Assembly: GCA_900543055.1 (NCBI GenBank)
Contig: UQQI01000014.1
Coordinates: 1 to 30,514, forward strand
DNA length: 30,514 nt
Reading direction: 5' to 3'
Source of the DNA: an uncultured Mollicutes bacterium
GTDB lineage: Bacteria; Bacillota_I; Bacilli_A; RF39; UBA660
In this document: one piece after another, positions 1-7,346 of the stretch
How positions within the stretch are numbered: the first letter of the stretch is position 1
Layout of the letters: each line of letters starts with the position of its first letter
Program-made: the position numbers and the translations under genes
The notes under the pieces: model-generated
The model's input: only the letters and a program-made list of their open reading frames with translations
Told to the model about the DNA's origin: nothing
Database searches by the model: none

Positions 1-17
1 TTATAAGCTTTATACAT
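1..17 (-). CDS. Start of an unidentified gene running off the left edge
   Basis: Only the first five codons (M-Y-K-A-Y) lie in the window. The ATG (positions 15-17 read on the minus strand) is preceded by a strong GGAGGTGT ribosome binding site at 22-29 and by a near-consensus promoter carrying a palindrome. Nothing can be said about the product. The start itself is well supported by the signals in front of it. Confidence 0.6.
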
Positions 18-45
18 GTATACACCTCCAACATCTTGACTTACT

Positions 46-74
46 ATAATATAGTACAAACAAATGTTTGTCAA
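46..74 (-). promoter_or_regulatory. Sigma-A promoter of the left-edge gene
   Basis: On the minus strand TTGACA (69-74) is separated by exactly 17 bases from TATTAT (46-51). The -35 box overlaps the palindrome at 56-71, so a repressor bound there would block the promoter. Confidence 0.7.
56..71. promoter_or_regulatory. Palindromic operator, LexA-box-like
   Basis: ACAAACA-AA-TGTTTGT has perfect 7-base arms. The inner part CAAACAAATGTTTG resembles the Gram-positive SOS box CGAAC-N4-GTTCG with the G of each arm changed. Its position between -35 and -10 is typical for a repressor site. LexA is a suggestion only; another repressor is equally possible. Confidence 0.5.
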
Positions 75-166
75 TATAAAAATAAAACATTTTATGTTAA
101 TTAAATATTCTAAAAAAAGCCATAAAATAAAAAATTCTAAACGCACTTTCCTAATAAATAAAAAAG

Positions 167-188
167 AGATTTTCAATCAAGAAAATCC
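167..188 (-). terminator. Terminator of the small-gene operon
   Basis: On the minus strand GGATTTTC-TTGATT-GAAAATCT forms an 8-bp stem (one G-U) followed by CTTTTTTATTT. The hairpin overlaps the stop codon of the last gene. A T-run on the other strand at 191-199 may let it work in both directions. Confidence 0.6.
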
Positions 189-538
189 TATTTTTTTTTA
201 GTATTAACCATTTTACTATATTTTCTATTTTCCATCTTAATTAGTTTTTTGTTCATCTTTGGATATAATCTTTTATCACTATAGTCTGTATTATTATTTT
301 CATTCTCAGAAATAAAGAAATCTCTTGTGTTTGATTCAATTTCCATAAGTGTTCGTAATAAATCATCTAAATTATCTGTTTCATTTACTTTTGTATGAAA
401 TCTAATTATATAATTATCAAAATGAACTTCATCTGCTTCTTTTACTAAACAATAACTGATTCCGTATTTTATCAAATATCTAATTAGAAATTCAAGAAAA
501 TATTCTTTATCACTTACATAAATATTTCTTACTACCAT
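188..538 (-). CDS. Hypothetical protein, 116 aa, third gene of a small operon
   Basis: I do not recognise this protein. It is soluble: a hydrophobic N-terminal half (residues 1-50, beta/alpha-like) and a very basic C-terminal tail rich in Lys and Asn. The ATG at 538 has a strong GAGGAGG site six bases upstream. It overlaps the end of the preceding gene by seven bases, so the two are translationally coupled. Last gene of a three-gene minus-strand operon that ends in the hairpin at 167-188. No membrane segment or enzyme motif is visible. Confidence 0.7.
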   Translation of the reverse strand: MVVRNIYVSDKEYFLEFLIRYLIKYGISYCLVKEADEVHFDNYIIRFHTKVNETDNLDDLLRTLMEIESNTRDFFISENENNNTDYSDKRLYPKMNKKLIKMENRKYSKMVNTKKK

Positions 539-891
539 GCTTTTCCTCCTCTATAAAAATTTATTTTCTTTTGATATGGTTTTCCTTCTGCTCTTTTCTT
601 TTGTTCTGCTTGTTCATCGAAAGATTCAAGCATTAAATAACTTTCTCTAGTTATAAGAGAAGTTTTACTATTATTTTCAGGGTTATCATCATCAAAATAA
701 CATTCTAAAATATCAAAGTCAAATTTAGCGTCTGTAAATACTATAGGAACGCAATATACTAGATATTCTTCATTTAACTCATTTTTATTTACTTTATTTA
801 ATACCCTTGTTTCATTCTTAGACAAAGTGATATCAAATGTACTTGTTTTACCTTTTACTTCGTTCTTTCTACTTTCAATAATCTCATTCAT
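532..891 (-). CDS. Hypothetical protein, 119 aa, second gene of a small operon
   Basis: Unrecognised soluble protein with an acidic middle (FDDDNPENN) and a basic end. The frame is open upstream to GTG codons at 903 and 900, but the ATG at 891 is the better start: it lies one base after the stop of the upstream gene and has GAGTGGTG at a proper distance. The reading frame overlaps the next gene by seven bases. Tight packing argues that the three proteins act together, but the sequence gives no role. Confidence 0.65.
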   Translation of the reverse strand: MNEIIESRKNEVKGKTSTFDITLSKNETRVLNKVNKNELNEEYLVYCVPIVFTDAKFDFDILECYFDDDNPENNSKTSLITRESYLMLESFDEQAEQKKRAEGKPYQKKINFYRGGKAW

Positions 892-892
892 A

Positions 893-1321
893 TTAGACAC
901 CACTCATATTAATCTCAATATTATAATTACAAGTTACAGAATGATTAGGTAAACTTTCACCAGTATATAACTCATCAATATAAATTTTAACTATATCTCC
1001 ACTATTTACTATTAAAACATCTTTTTTATTAGAAAAACTAACGTTAATTTTCATATTACTTTTAACTAATTTTTCATCTAATTCTTTATTTTCTCCACTA
1101 CCAATACAATCTAACTTAATATCACTTGTTTTAATATTTACTGGATAATTATAATTGTTTTTATAAACTAATATCTTATTATAGTCAGACTTTGATACAG
1201 TATTTACCAAGGTAAATTTATTCTCGATATTGTCACTTAAATCAATAGTATTTAATTTAAATTTAAAAACTGAAAATACTAATGCAATAAAAAACATAAT
1301 ATATAAAAATTTCTTTTTCAT
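893..1321 (-). CDS. Hypothetical membrane-anchored extracytoplasmic protein, 142 aa
   Basis: Residues 1-24 are KKK followed by a hydrophobic stretch (FLYIMFFIALVFSVFKF), an uncleaved signal anchor; there is no lipobox Cys. The rest (about 120 residues) is polar with beta-type alternation and two Cys (one in LDCIGSG, one in VTCNYN), consistent with an exported beta-sandwich-like domain. Start ATG at 1321 follows GGGGGT; a TTG at 1327 is less likely. First gene of the operon, behind an extended -10 promoter at 1351-1359. Function unknown. Confidence 0.65.
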   Translation of the reverse strand: MKKKFLYIMFFIALVFSVFKFKLNTIDLSDNIENKFTLVNTVSKSDYNKILVYKNNYNYPVNIKTSDIKLDCIGSGENKELDEKLVKSNMKINVSFSNKKDVLIVNSGDIVKIYIDELYTGESLPNHSVTCNYNIEINMSGV

Positions 1322-1350
1322 AACCAATTAACCCCCATTAATTGCTGCTT

Positions 1351-1359
1351 ATTATAACA
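1351..1359 (-). promoter_or_regulatory. Extended -10 promoter of the small-gene operon
   Basis: Minus strand TGT-TATAAT, no clear -35 box. The 12-mer TGTGTTATAATA here is identical to that in front of the DUF2441 gene at 2068-2079. Confidence 0.5.
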
Positions 1360-1409
1360 CAGTTTTATAAAAAGAAAAAGAGAATTATTATCTTTGTGTA
1401 ATTGTTCTC

Positions 1410-2044
1410 TTATTTAACTTTACTTAATATTTTTATTTTTCCTTGTGCAAGATACTCATTTGTCCATTCATGAACATCTTTAAATTTTGGATGCCAATAT
1501 TTAAATGCTTGATTATAATCATCTCCATAGTTTGCTTCTTCATCTGGTAATAATTGTTCATTAGTTTTAAATATTTTGCCTGTTACTAAAACTTTATATG
1601 TATCAAATCCATTTGGCTGCATTCTTCAAGGATATCCTTCCAATATTATAAACTATCTTCATCGCATAAATAAATTGAATGTAATCTACTAGGTAAAGCA
1701 ATGTTATAGACTTTACGACAATCTTCTAAGGCTGCTTCTCTTTTGAAAAAAACAGCTTTATATGTCAGTGCAAAAGATGTTCTTAACAGATTAGAGATAG
1801 CTTTTAATTTCTCTATACTAACAGAATTAGAACTAGAAAGTTGTTCAATATACCTAGGTAATAATTCATAAAAATTTCTCATTTTACCATCAAATAAAAC
1901 TGACTGAGAAAAACTCATTTGTCTTTTAAACATTTCAGAATTAAAGCTTGGAGAAACATTAATAGTATTATTAACGCTCCATTTTTTATCATAACTATTT
2001 CCTAATTTATGTATATGATATAATTCCATTTCTTGTTTTTCCAT
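1410..2044 (-). pseudogene. DUF2441-family protein gene, broken by a stop codon and a frameshift
   Basis: The 5' part (2044 down to 1646) encodes MEKQEMELYHIHKLG...CDEDSL then TAA; the start follows GAGGGGG. The same frame continues after the stop as YWKDILEE. After a one-base loss around 1620 the next frame gives QPNGFDTYKVLVTGKIF...AFKYWHPKF...GKIKIL, which is the expected C-terminal half of this family (YHIHK near the start, AxKYW near the end). So one ancestral gene of about 210 codons carries two lesions. DUF2441 has been linked to the ADP-ribosyltransferase fold; I recall this but cannot check it. Neighbours are other decayed genes. If either base call is wrong the gene could be intact. 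Confidence 0.7.
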
Positions 2045-2068
2045 AATATTCCCCCTCACGAAGAATAT

Positions 2069-2077
2069 ATTATAACA
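2069..2077 (-). promoter_or_regulatory. Extended -10 promoter of the DUF2441 gene
   Basis: Minus strand TGT-TATAAT, about 25 bases upstream of the GAGGGGG site. Shares TGTGTTATAATA with the promoter at 1350-1361. Confidence 0.5.
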
Positions 2078-2214
2078 CAAAGTGTCAGATAACAAAAATT
2101 AAATATTTATTTTAGAAATTTTTTTCAAATTTATATTAAATAACTTCCGATAAATTCTATAACTTTACATAAATATACATATATTTTACATGATTTTACA
2201 TATAAAAAGCGTTA

Positions 2215-2284
2215 TTAGTTTAAAGCTCTTTCAAATCTTTTTATTAGAATCTTCATTAATTGTTAATGTTTTAGTATCAAACAT
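2215..2284 (-). pseudogene. Remnant of a very small gene (about 22 codons)
   Basis: ATG at 2284 lies ten bases after the stop of the broken gene at 2294-3070 and reads MFDTKTLTINEDSNK. Removing one A from the A5 run at about 2240 continues it as RFERALN and a double stop (TAA TAA). The same kind of A-run indel breaks its neighbour. Small and unrecognised, so support is limited. Confidence 0.3.
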
Positions 2285-2293
2285 GTCATCCAA

Positions 2294-3070
2294 TTAATTA
2301 TGATGTTCTTTATTAAAAACTGAATTACTGATATTTTTCTTTCTTAATCTATTTATTATTTCAGTTACTTTAGAATCAAATTCACTAACTAAATTTTCAA
2401 ATCCTGATTGCTTTAAAGTATTGATTCCCTCTTCCTTATCATATTCTATTGACTCAATATTTACAAACTCTGTACTACATGATTTTTCAAAATAAGTAAG
2501 TAAAGCAGGTACAATATTTTTTCAATATTTGAATCATAATTATAAATATAATTGACAATATTTGAATATTTTTTTCTTATACCAGATAATTCTTCTTTAT
2601 ATTCAGCATATACAGAAGATGCTTTTGATACCTGTTTAGCAAATTCATCCCTAAAAACAACTCTACTTATTTTGCTCATATTAGATGCCGTATCAATAAC
2701 ATTTTGTTTTCTATCTGCAATTTTTATTAGACAATTTGAATAATCATTTAATAAAATTGTTCCCTTCTCCATATTAGAAAAAATATCTTCGCAAATAGCT
2801 GCTCCAACTACACTAGTTTTGCAAAAATCACTATCTTTAATATATACATTTATTTTTTTTGAAATAATCTTTTAAATAATAAAGAGAATTATTTGTTACT
2901 ATTGACAGATTTGAAATATCTGGGGATTTTAGTCCTATATTGCGTGTATTTTCTTTTATAAGATTTATTAGATTAAAATAAGATGAAGATTTATTGGTAA
3001 CTCTTTCATGTAAATATGCACTTATTTTCTCCTCATGTTTATTCATATATTCAGTAATTTTCTCATCCAT
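2294..3070 (-). pseudogene. Unknown gene with two frameshifts, both in A-runs
   Basis: Three open pieces in different frames join into one protein of about 255 aa. Piece 1 starts MDEKITEYMNKHEEK (ATG 3070). After the A8 run near 2862 the frame continues as INVYIKDSDFCKTSVVGAA...EDIFSNMEKG. After the A6 run near 2518 it continues as IVPALLTYFEKSCSTEF...NKEHHN to TAA at 2294. The pieces join without gap, so a single ancestral gene is convincing. The product looks like a soluble, mostly helical protein with many Lys, Asn and Ser; no family recognised. The lesions may be real decay or homopolymer errors in the assembly. Confidence 0.6.
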
Positions 3071-3235
3071 AATAAATGTTAACCTCAATTATTAATATAG
3101 CATCTAAATAGGAAATAGGAAATTGAATAAAAAAAGAAGTACTTATATTATTAGTAAAAATTATTAGCTTTTTCTTATAAATTAAATAAATATTATGAAA
3201 TATAATGTCAACATAAATGAATGCATAAAAAAAAC

Positions 3236-3251
3236 GGAGCCACATGGCTCC
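3236..3251 (-). terminator. Second terminator after the defense operon
   Basis: Minus strand GGAGCC-ATGT-GGCTCC followed by G and T8. It is preceded by CCACCTGAAGG, a motif also found before terminators at 17366 and 25864. Together with the hairpin at 3280 it gives a tandem stop for minus-strand transcription. Confidence 0.8.
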
Positions 3252-3279
3252 CTTCAGGTGGCGATTTAAATTAAAAAGA

Positions 3280-3293
3280 GATTCATACGAATC
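3280..3293 (-). terminator. First terminator after the defense operon
   Basis: Minus strand GATTC-GTAT-GAATC followed by TCTTTTTAA. It lies about 105 bases after the helicase stop codon. The 327-base stretch 3071-3397 otherwise holds only the second terminator, the GATGGGTAG repeats and AT-rich DNA. Confidence 0.6.
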
Positions 3294-3368
3294 CCTTAAA
3301 ATATCGGCATATTTTAAAATTTAAGTTTATTAAAATTTAACAAAATTACATCAAATTTATTAACATTT

Positions 3369-3388
3369 GATGGGTAGCTGATGGGTAG
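3369..3388 (+). repeat. Double GATGGGTAG repeat (candidate integrase arm sites, left end)
   Basis: GATGGGTAG occurs at 3369-3377 and 3380-3388. The same pair, with similar spacing and the same direction, lies just after the integrase gene at 17283-17302. Paired short direct repeats near both ends are typical arm-type sites of tyrosine integrases. The region is also part of an 8-bp stem (TAGCTGAT at 3375-3382, ATCAGCTA at 3397-3404) over the helicase stop codon. Confidence 0.5.
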
Positions 3389-3397
3389 AAATACTTA

Positions 3398-4501
3398 TCA
3401 GCTATTTTCATTTAACTGACTTTTTTTTATCAAATAAACATTTCCTTTACTTCTAGTTAATGCTACATATAATTTGTTTGTCGATGAAATACTTTCATTA
3501 CGAATAAAAGACTCTTCATTTAAATTTGAATATTTATCTGTTAATATAACACATACATTTTCATATGTATCTCCTTTAGAATATCCCCATGTTACTGCAT
3601 TAAATTTATAATTTTCTGTTGAATTCCAAACAAGTTTTACTATATCATCATCTTCTATGATATTAGTTATTTCACTTGGATCATCTAATGCTATAATTCT
3701 ACCATTATTTATCTCATTACTTTTTATTTCAATCCCAAGTTTTTTTTTAATAAATTCACACACTTCTTTTGAACATCTTCTACTCTTTATCAACGTTTTA
3801 TCATCTACATTTAATCCAATATTTTTAAGATATTCTATATACTCCATATAACCTATGTATTTAGTTTTTATTTTAAAAGGTTTACCAGTATTATTTGTTG
3901 CATTTACAGAATGTTGATAATAATCACCCACAAGAATAATATTATTAACATTTTTTATAATTTCAACTAATAATTCCCAATTATTTTCCCTAAAATCTTG
4001 CATTTCATCAATATATATACAATCAAAAAATCTGTTTATATTTTCACATCCATATTTTAATAATGATATCTTTTTATTATTTGTTTTCATAATAAGTTTA
4101 GATAAATAATCGCAATAATATTTATTATTATATGTATAATGTTGTAATGTTTTATCGTTACTATATAATGGATTCTTTCTCCAATATCCGTTTTGTTTAT
4201 ATGATTTTTCAGGCGGATTACTAATAGAAATACCTTTACTAACAAAATTGCTAACTCCATAATATTCACCTATTATTAAATCAAAAGGCCTAATCATATA
4301 TTTATAAATAAAACTATGAAAAGTCATTATTTTTGTATTTTCTGGAATAAATTTAAATCTTTTACATATTTCATTTCTGATATTTTTTATATTCTCATTA
4401 GTATAAGCAATAATAATATTACGTTTTGTTTCATCTATTATATTACATAAATGATATGTTTTACCTGAACCAGCGACTGCTAAAACTACTTTCTTATCCA
4501 T
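3398..4501 (-). CDS. Short UvrD/Rep-like helicase, GajB-like
   Basis: A 367-aa superfamily 1 helicase-like protein. Visible motifs: Walker A AVAGSGKT (residues 8-15), motif Ia IIIAYTNENIKNI (29-41), motif II YIDEMQDF (D165, E166), motif III VGDYYQHS (191-198), SRRCSKEVC further on, a motif V-like SKGDTYENVCVIL and motif VI LYVALTRSKG near the C-terminus. It is much shorter than UvrD/PcrA (about 700 aa) and shorter than GajB of Bacillus cereus (about 490 aa), so the 1B and 2B subdomains are reduced. The start overlaps the OLD gene by 16 bases. In Gabija, GajB works with the OLD nuclease GajA; the same pairing here is seen, the shared job is inferred. Last gene of the operon. Confidence 0.85.
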   Translation of the reverse strand: MDKKVVLAVAGSGKTYHLCNIIDETKRNIIIAYTNENIKNIRNEICKRFKFIPENTKIMTFHSFIYKYMIRPFDLIIGEYYGVSNFVSKGISISNPPEKSYKQNGYWRKNPLYSNDKTLQHYTYNNKYYCDYLSKLIMKTNNKKISLLKYGCENINRFFDCIYIDEMQDFRENNWELLVEIIKNVNNIILVGDYYQHSVNATNNTGKPFKIKTKYIGYMEYIEYLKNIGLNVDDKTLIKSRRCSKEVCEFIKKKLGIEIKSNEINNGRIIALDDPSEITNIIEDDDIVKLVWNSTENYKFNAVTWGYSKGDTYENVCVILTDKYSNLNEESFIRNESISSTNKLYVALTRSKGNVYLIKKSQLNENS

Positions 4502-6063
4502 TCTAGACAGTCCTTAATGTATTTTGGAATTACATAATCAAATTCAGAATTATACATTTTATATGCAATTTCAACTTTATTATTCAACATTTTCCCAATT
4601 GTTTTATTACCATAATCTTTTTTATGATATTTATAATCACACTTTTCATCAGCATCAACCAACAAATCTAATTTTTGTTTATTTAAATTATAAAAACAAA
4701 CTTCCCATGTCCAATTATCTAACGAATCATCCATAAATATTTTCATATTATTTTCATTTTGATTATAATTATTTTTAAAATCTAAATTTGACTGTTTATT
4801 ATCATTATCAGTTAATACTGCTACAGTTTTATTCATTTTTTTGGCTATATCTTCAAATCTCTTATATTTAATTCCGCCACAATCTATAATAGTTATACCT
4901 TCATCTTCAATATTTTCATTATATATTTTTTCATAAATTTTTGGAATTAAAAGAAATTCTGTAGGCCCCTCAACCAATAAAACTTTACGTGAAAGAATAA
5001 ATTGAAGTATATTATTATTTGAATTTTTATAAAAGAAATCAGCATCATCTTTATTTATTTTACTCAATGATTCTGCATATTCTTCTTTAATCCATAAAAT
5101 TTTACTTAAATTCAAACTATTTGCAATCATACTTTCATGTGTAGTAATAATCATTTGTTTTCCTTCTTGACTCCTAATTTCATTAATCATTTTCTTTAAA
5201 TTATTAAAACTCAAATGATTTTCTGGTTCTTCTATTGTTAATACGTCAGTTTTTCCAACATTTTTATCAAGTGCAATTTTCGTTTTTATAATATTTTCTT
5301 TTCCCTTTCCCTTATTTTCAATCGGAATATTATCATCTAAAATTGTTAAAATATTTTCAAAAATTATTTTCTTTTCGTTTATTCCAAATTTTTGATGGTC
5401 ATTTACATCATTTATTGGTAATTGATTAAATATTCCATTTATTTTTTCACGAAATTCATTTTTTATTTGTAATTGTAATCTATTATCATGATTATTATTA
5501 AATAAAGATTTATTATAATAATTATAAGAAGAACCAGATTCTATATCATCATTATCAATGGACAATAGATTTATTGGCCTTTTAATTATGTTGTAAGGCT
5601 CGCCTTGAAATGTACTCCAAGACATTTGATAATATTCATAAGGTAATTGACCAGACTCTATTATAGGTAATAGTTCATCTATTATTTCATCCGAAATTTT
5701 ACAGCTAAATCTTATTCCATACATGGTTTGATTTTTTTCAAAAGTATGGGTCATACCATAAAAATTTGCGTTTGATGGTATATTATCTAATAGTAATTCT
5801 ATATCTATAATAATATAAGGTAAATTTTCTATCTTAGGATTTTCCTTAAATATTTTTATCAAATCATTATTTAACAATTCCTTCACAATATACTTATCAT
5901 AATTTTTATATTTTTGATTTAAAGTTATATTAATTGCTTCTAATAATGTACTTTTACCGCTTTCATTATCACCAATAATTATATTTATATCATCATTAAA
6001 TTCAATTTTAAAATTTTTAAATTTTTTAAATCCAATAATATTCATTCTTTTTAATTTTCTCAT
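4486..6063 (-). CDS. OLD-family ATPase with TOPRIM nuclease domain, GajA-like
   Basis: 525 aa. N-terminal ABC-type ATPase: Walker A GDNESGKST (31-39), a GKGKENIIKTKIAL stretch in the place of the signature region (252-265), Walker B VLTIEEPENHL (274-284) and the H-loop IITTHES (305-311). C-terminal TOPRIM: LLVEGPTE with E365, GGIKYKRFED, and LTDNDN with D419 and D421. This order is that of OLD nucleases and of GajA, a nucleotide-sensing DNA nickase. It is a little shorter than GajA (about 580 aa). Start ATG overlaps the DUF3800 stop (ATGA), end overlaps the helicase start, so the three genes form one translation unit. Likely acts in the cytoplasm on invading DNA together with the helicase. 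Confidence 0.88.
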   Translation of the reverse strand: MRKLKRMNIIGFKKFKNFKIEFNDDINIIIGDNESGKSTLLEAINITLNQKYKNYDKYIVKELLNNDLIKIFKENPKIENLPYIIIDIELLLDNIPSNANFYGMTHTFEKNQTMYGIRFSCKISDEIIDELLPIIESGQLPYEYYQMSWSTFQGEPYNIIKRPINLLSIDNDDIESGSSYNYYNKSLFNNNHDNRLQLQIKNEFREKINGIFNQLPINDVNDHQKFGINEKKIIFENILTILDDNIPIENKGKGKENIIKTKIALDKNVGKTDVLTIEEPENHLSFNNLKKMINEIRSQEGKQMIITTHESMIANSLNLSKILWIKEEYAESLSKINKDDADFFYKNSNNNILQFILSRKVLLVEGPTEFLLIPKIYEKIYNENIEDEGITIIDCGGIKYKRFEDIAKKMNKTVAVLTDNDNKQSNLDFKNNYNQNENNMKIFMDDSLDNWTWEVCFYNLNKQKLDLLVDADEKCDYKYHKKDYGNKTIGKMLNNKVEIAYKMYNSEFDYVIPKYIKDCLEWIRK

Positions 6064-7235
6064 AATTCACCTTCTAAATACTCTAATCTTTTTAAATCAT
6101 TTAATATTCTAAAAATTATAATATTATTGCAATCAATTGCATGGTCTTCAATACTTTTCTTAGTATATTTATCAAAATCTTTAAAATCATCAAAATAATA
6201 TATGAGTCCCATGAATTCATCAAATAAATCAAAATATAATCCAATAAATGAACCATAATAAACATTTATATATTTTTTTAAATATTTAGCAACCAATTTA
6301 TAGAGAACAAATTGCTTTTCATTAATATCAAACCATTTTTTATCTAAAAGATGTTTAGTATCATATATAATATTAGGATCATTTTTTGTATCATTATATA
6401 TAGCTCTCATCATTCGTGCTATAAATCCACAAAACATATCAGATATTCTTATTCCAGGAGAATATTTTGAATCAATTTGTCTTACTTTTCTAAAACCTTC
6501 CATTCTTGCACACATGCAATTCTTACCGATTCCTTCTTTATCAATAATAATGCTAACATCTCGTATATTTAGTTCTTTTATCAAATTTTTCAAACCATAA
6601 TAAGTAAATCTATAATTAAATTCATAGTTGATTTGTGATGAATCTATATTATTTAAGTAGAGTAAAATATTCTTTATCGCATCATTTTCTTTTTCTTTAA
6701 GTTTAAGATTACCATTTATTGATAATTGTTTTTGCATAAATTTTTTTAAATCAATTATAAAACTTTTTTCGCCGTTCATTATATCTTCTATTACCTTTTT
6801 AGGCCTATAAACATTAACAAGCTTTGTAATACTATAAATGCAAGCAAATTTATTTAAATAAAAAGGAGCTTTATAATTACATTGAAGTAATAAATATTCT
6901 AATTTATCACAACTATATATGTAATATTGAATGTCATTATCTAATAAGAAATTAAAAATATCTGAATATAATTCAATCTCCTTATCATTAAAATTTTTTA
7001 ATCCATATTTATAATGTTTCTTACTAATAACTTCACTTTTTAATTCTTCTACACAGTAAAACTTTTTATATTTATTTTCTATTTTTCTATATTTTTTAAA
7101 AACATTAGATTTCTTTTCACTTTTTATAGCTATTCCTGTACTAATATATGAATTAAAATAATCATGTTCACTTAGAGATGCCTCAGTAATATTTCTTGTA
7201 TGAAAAGATTCATCAAAATAAAAAACATATTTCAT
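6060..7235 (-). CDS. DUF3800 protein, first gene of the Gabija-like operon
   Basis: 391 aa. The N-terminus MKYVFYFDES has the DES signature of DUF3800 (D8, E9). Further family marks are IIIDKEGIGK and the late SPGIRISDMFCGFIAR, matching the usual C-terminal block with an acidic residue. DUF3800 is predicted to have an RNase H-like fold with acidic catalytic residues; activity is not proven by the sequence. It is frequent in defense islands. The start has AGGAGG four bases upstream. That site touches the T-run of a perfect hairpin (7246-7277), suggesting controlled read-through. It overlaps the OLD gene by four bases. Canonical Gabija has no such first gene, so it is the distinctive part of this operon. 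Confidence 0.8.
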   Translation of the reverse strand: MKYVFYFDESFHTRNITEASLSEHDYFNSYISTGIAIKSEKKSNVFKKYRKIENKYKKFYCVEELKSEVISKKHYKYGLKNFNDKEIELYSDIFNFLLDNDIQYYIYSCDKLEYLLLQCNYKAPFYLNKFACIYSITKLVNVYRPKKVIEDIMNGEKSFIIDLKKFMQKQLSINGNLKLKEKENDAIKNILLYLNNIDSSQINYEFNYRFTYYGLKNLIKELNIRDVSIIIDKEGIGKNCMCARMEGFRKVRQIDSKYSPGIRISDMFCGFIARMMRAIYNDTKNDPNIIYDTKHLLDKKWFDINEKQFVLYKLVAKYLKKYINVYYGSFIGLYFDLFDEFMGLIYYFDDFKDFDKYTKKSIEDHAIDCNNIIIFRILNDLKRLEYLEGEL

Positions 7236-7245
7236 ATTTCCTCCT

Positions 7246-7277
7246 AAAAAAGCATATTTCGCAAATGAAATATGCTT
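7246..7277 (-). terminator. Terminator in the leader of the defense operon
   Basis: Minus strand AAGCATATTTC-ATTTGC-GAAATATGCTT, a perfect 11-bp stem, followed directly by a T-run and then by the AGGAGG of the DUF3800 gene. It ends the restriction-modification transcript but also lies between the DUF3800 promoter and its start, so it can act as an attenuator. The plus strand also ends in CTTTTT, so it may work both ways. Confidence 0.75.
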
Positions 7278-7303
7278 CTTTTTGAATCATAATCTCATTT
7301 ATA

Positions 7304-7325
7304 AATGACGTTATGACATTATATT
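7304..7325 (-). repeat. 22-bp element shared with the relaxase promoter region
   Basis: Minus strand AA plus TATAATGTCATAACGTCATT, identical over 22 bases to 13357-13378 on the plus strand. It contains the -10 box and a partly palindromic stretch just downstream (12 of 17 positions symmetric), as expected for a repressor site at a transcription start. Confidence 0.7.
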
Positions 7326-7346
7326 TATATATGACTATTTACTCAA
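7318..7346 (-). promoter_or_regulatory. Promoter of the DUF3800-OLD-helicase operon
   Basis: TTGAGT (7341-7346) and TATAAT (7318-7323) on the minus strand with a 17-base spacer. It overlaps the last codons of the GIY-YIG gene. The expected leader is about 75 bases, with a TCATTTATAAATGA palindrome and then the terminator hairpin before the start codon. Confidence 0.65.

Noticed and set aside
3063..3245. 60-codon minus-strand frame beginning in a terminator hairpin
   Set aside because: Starts within the GGAGCC hairpin, no start signal, low-complexity hydrophobic product.
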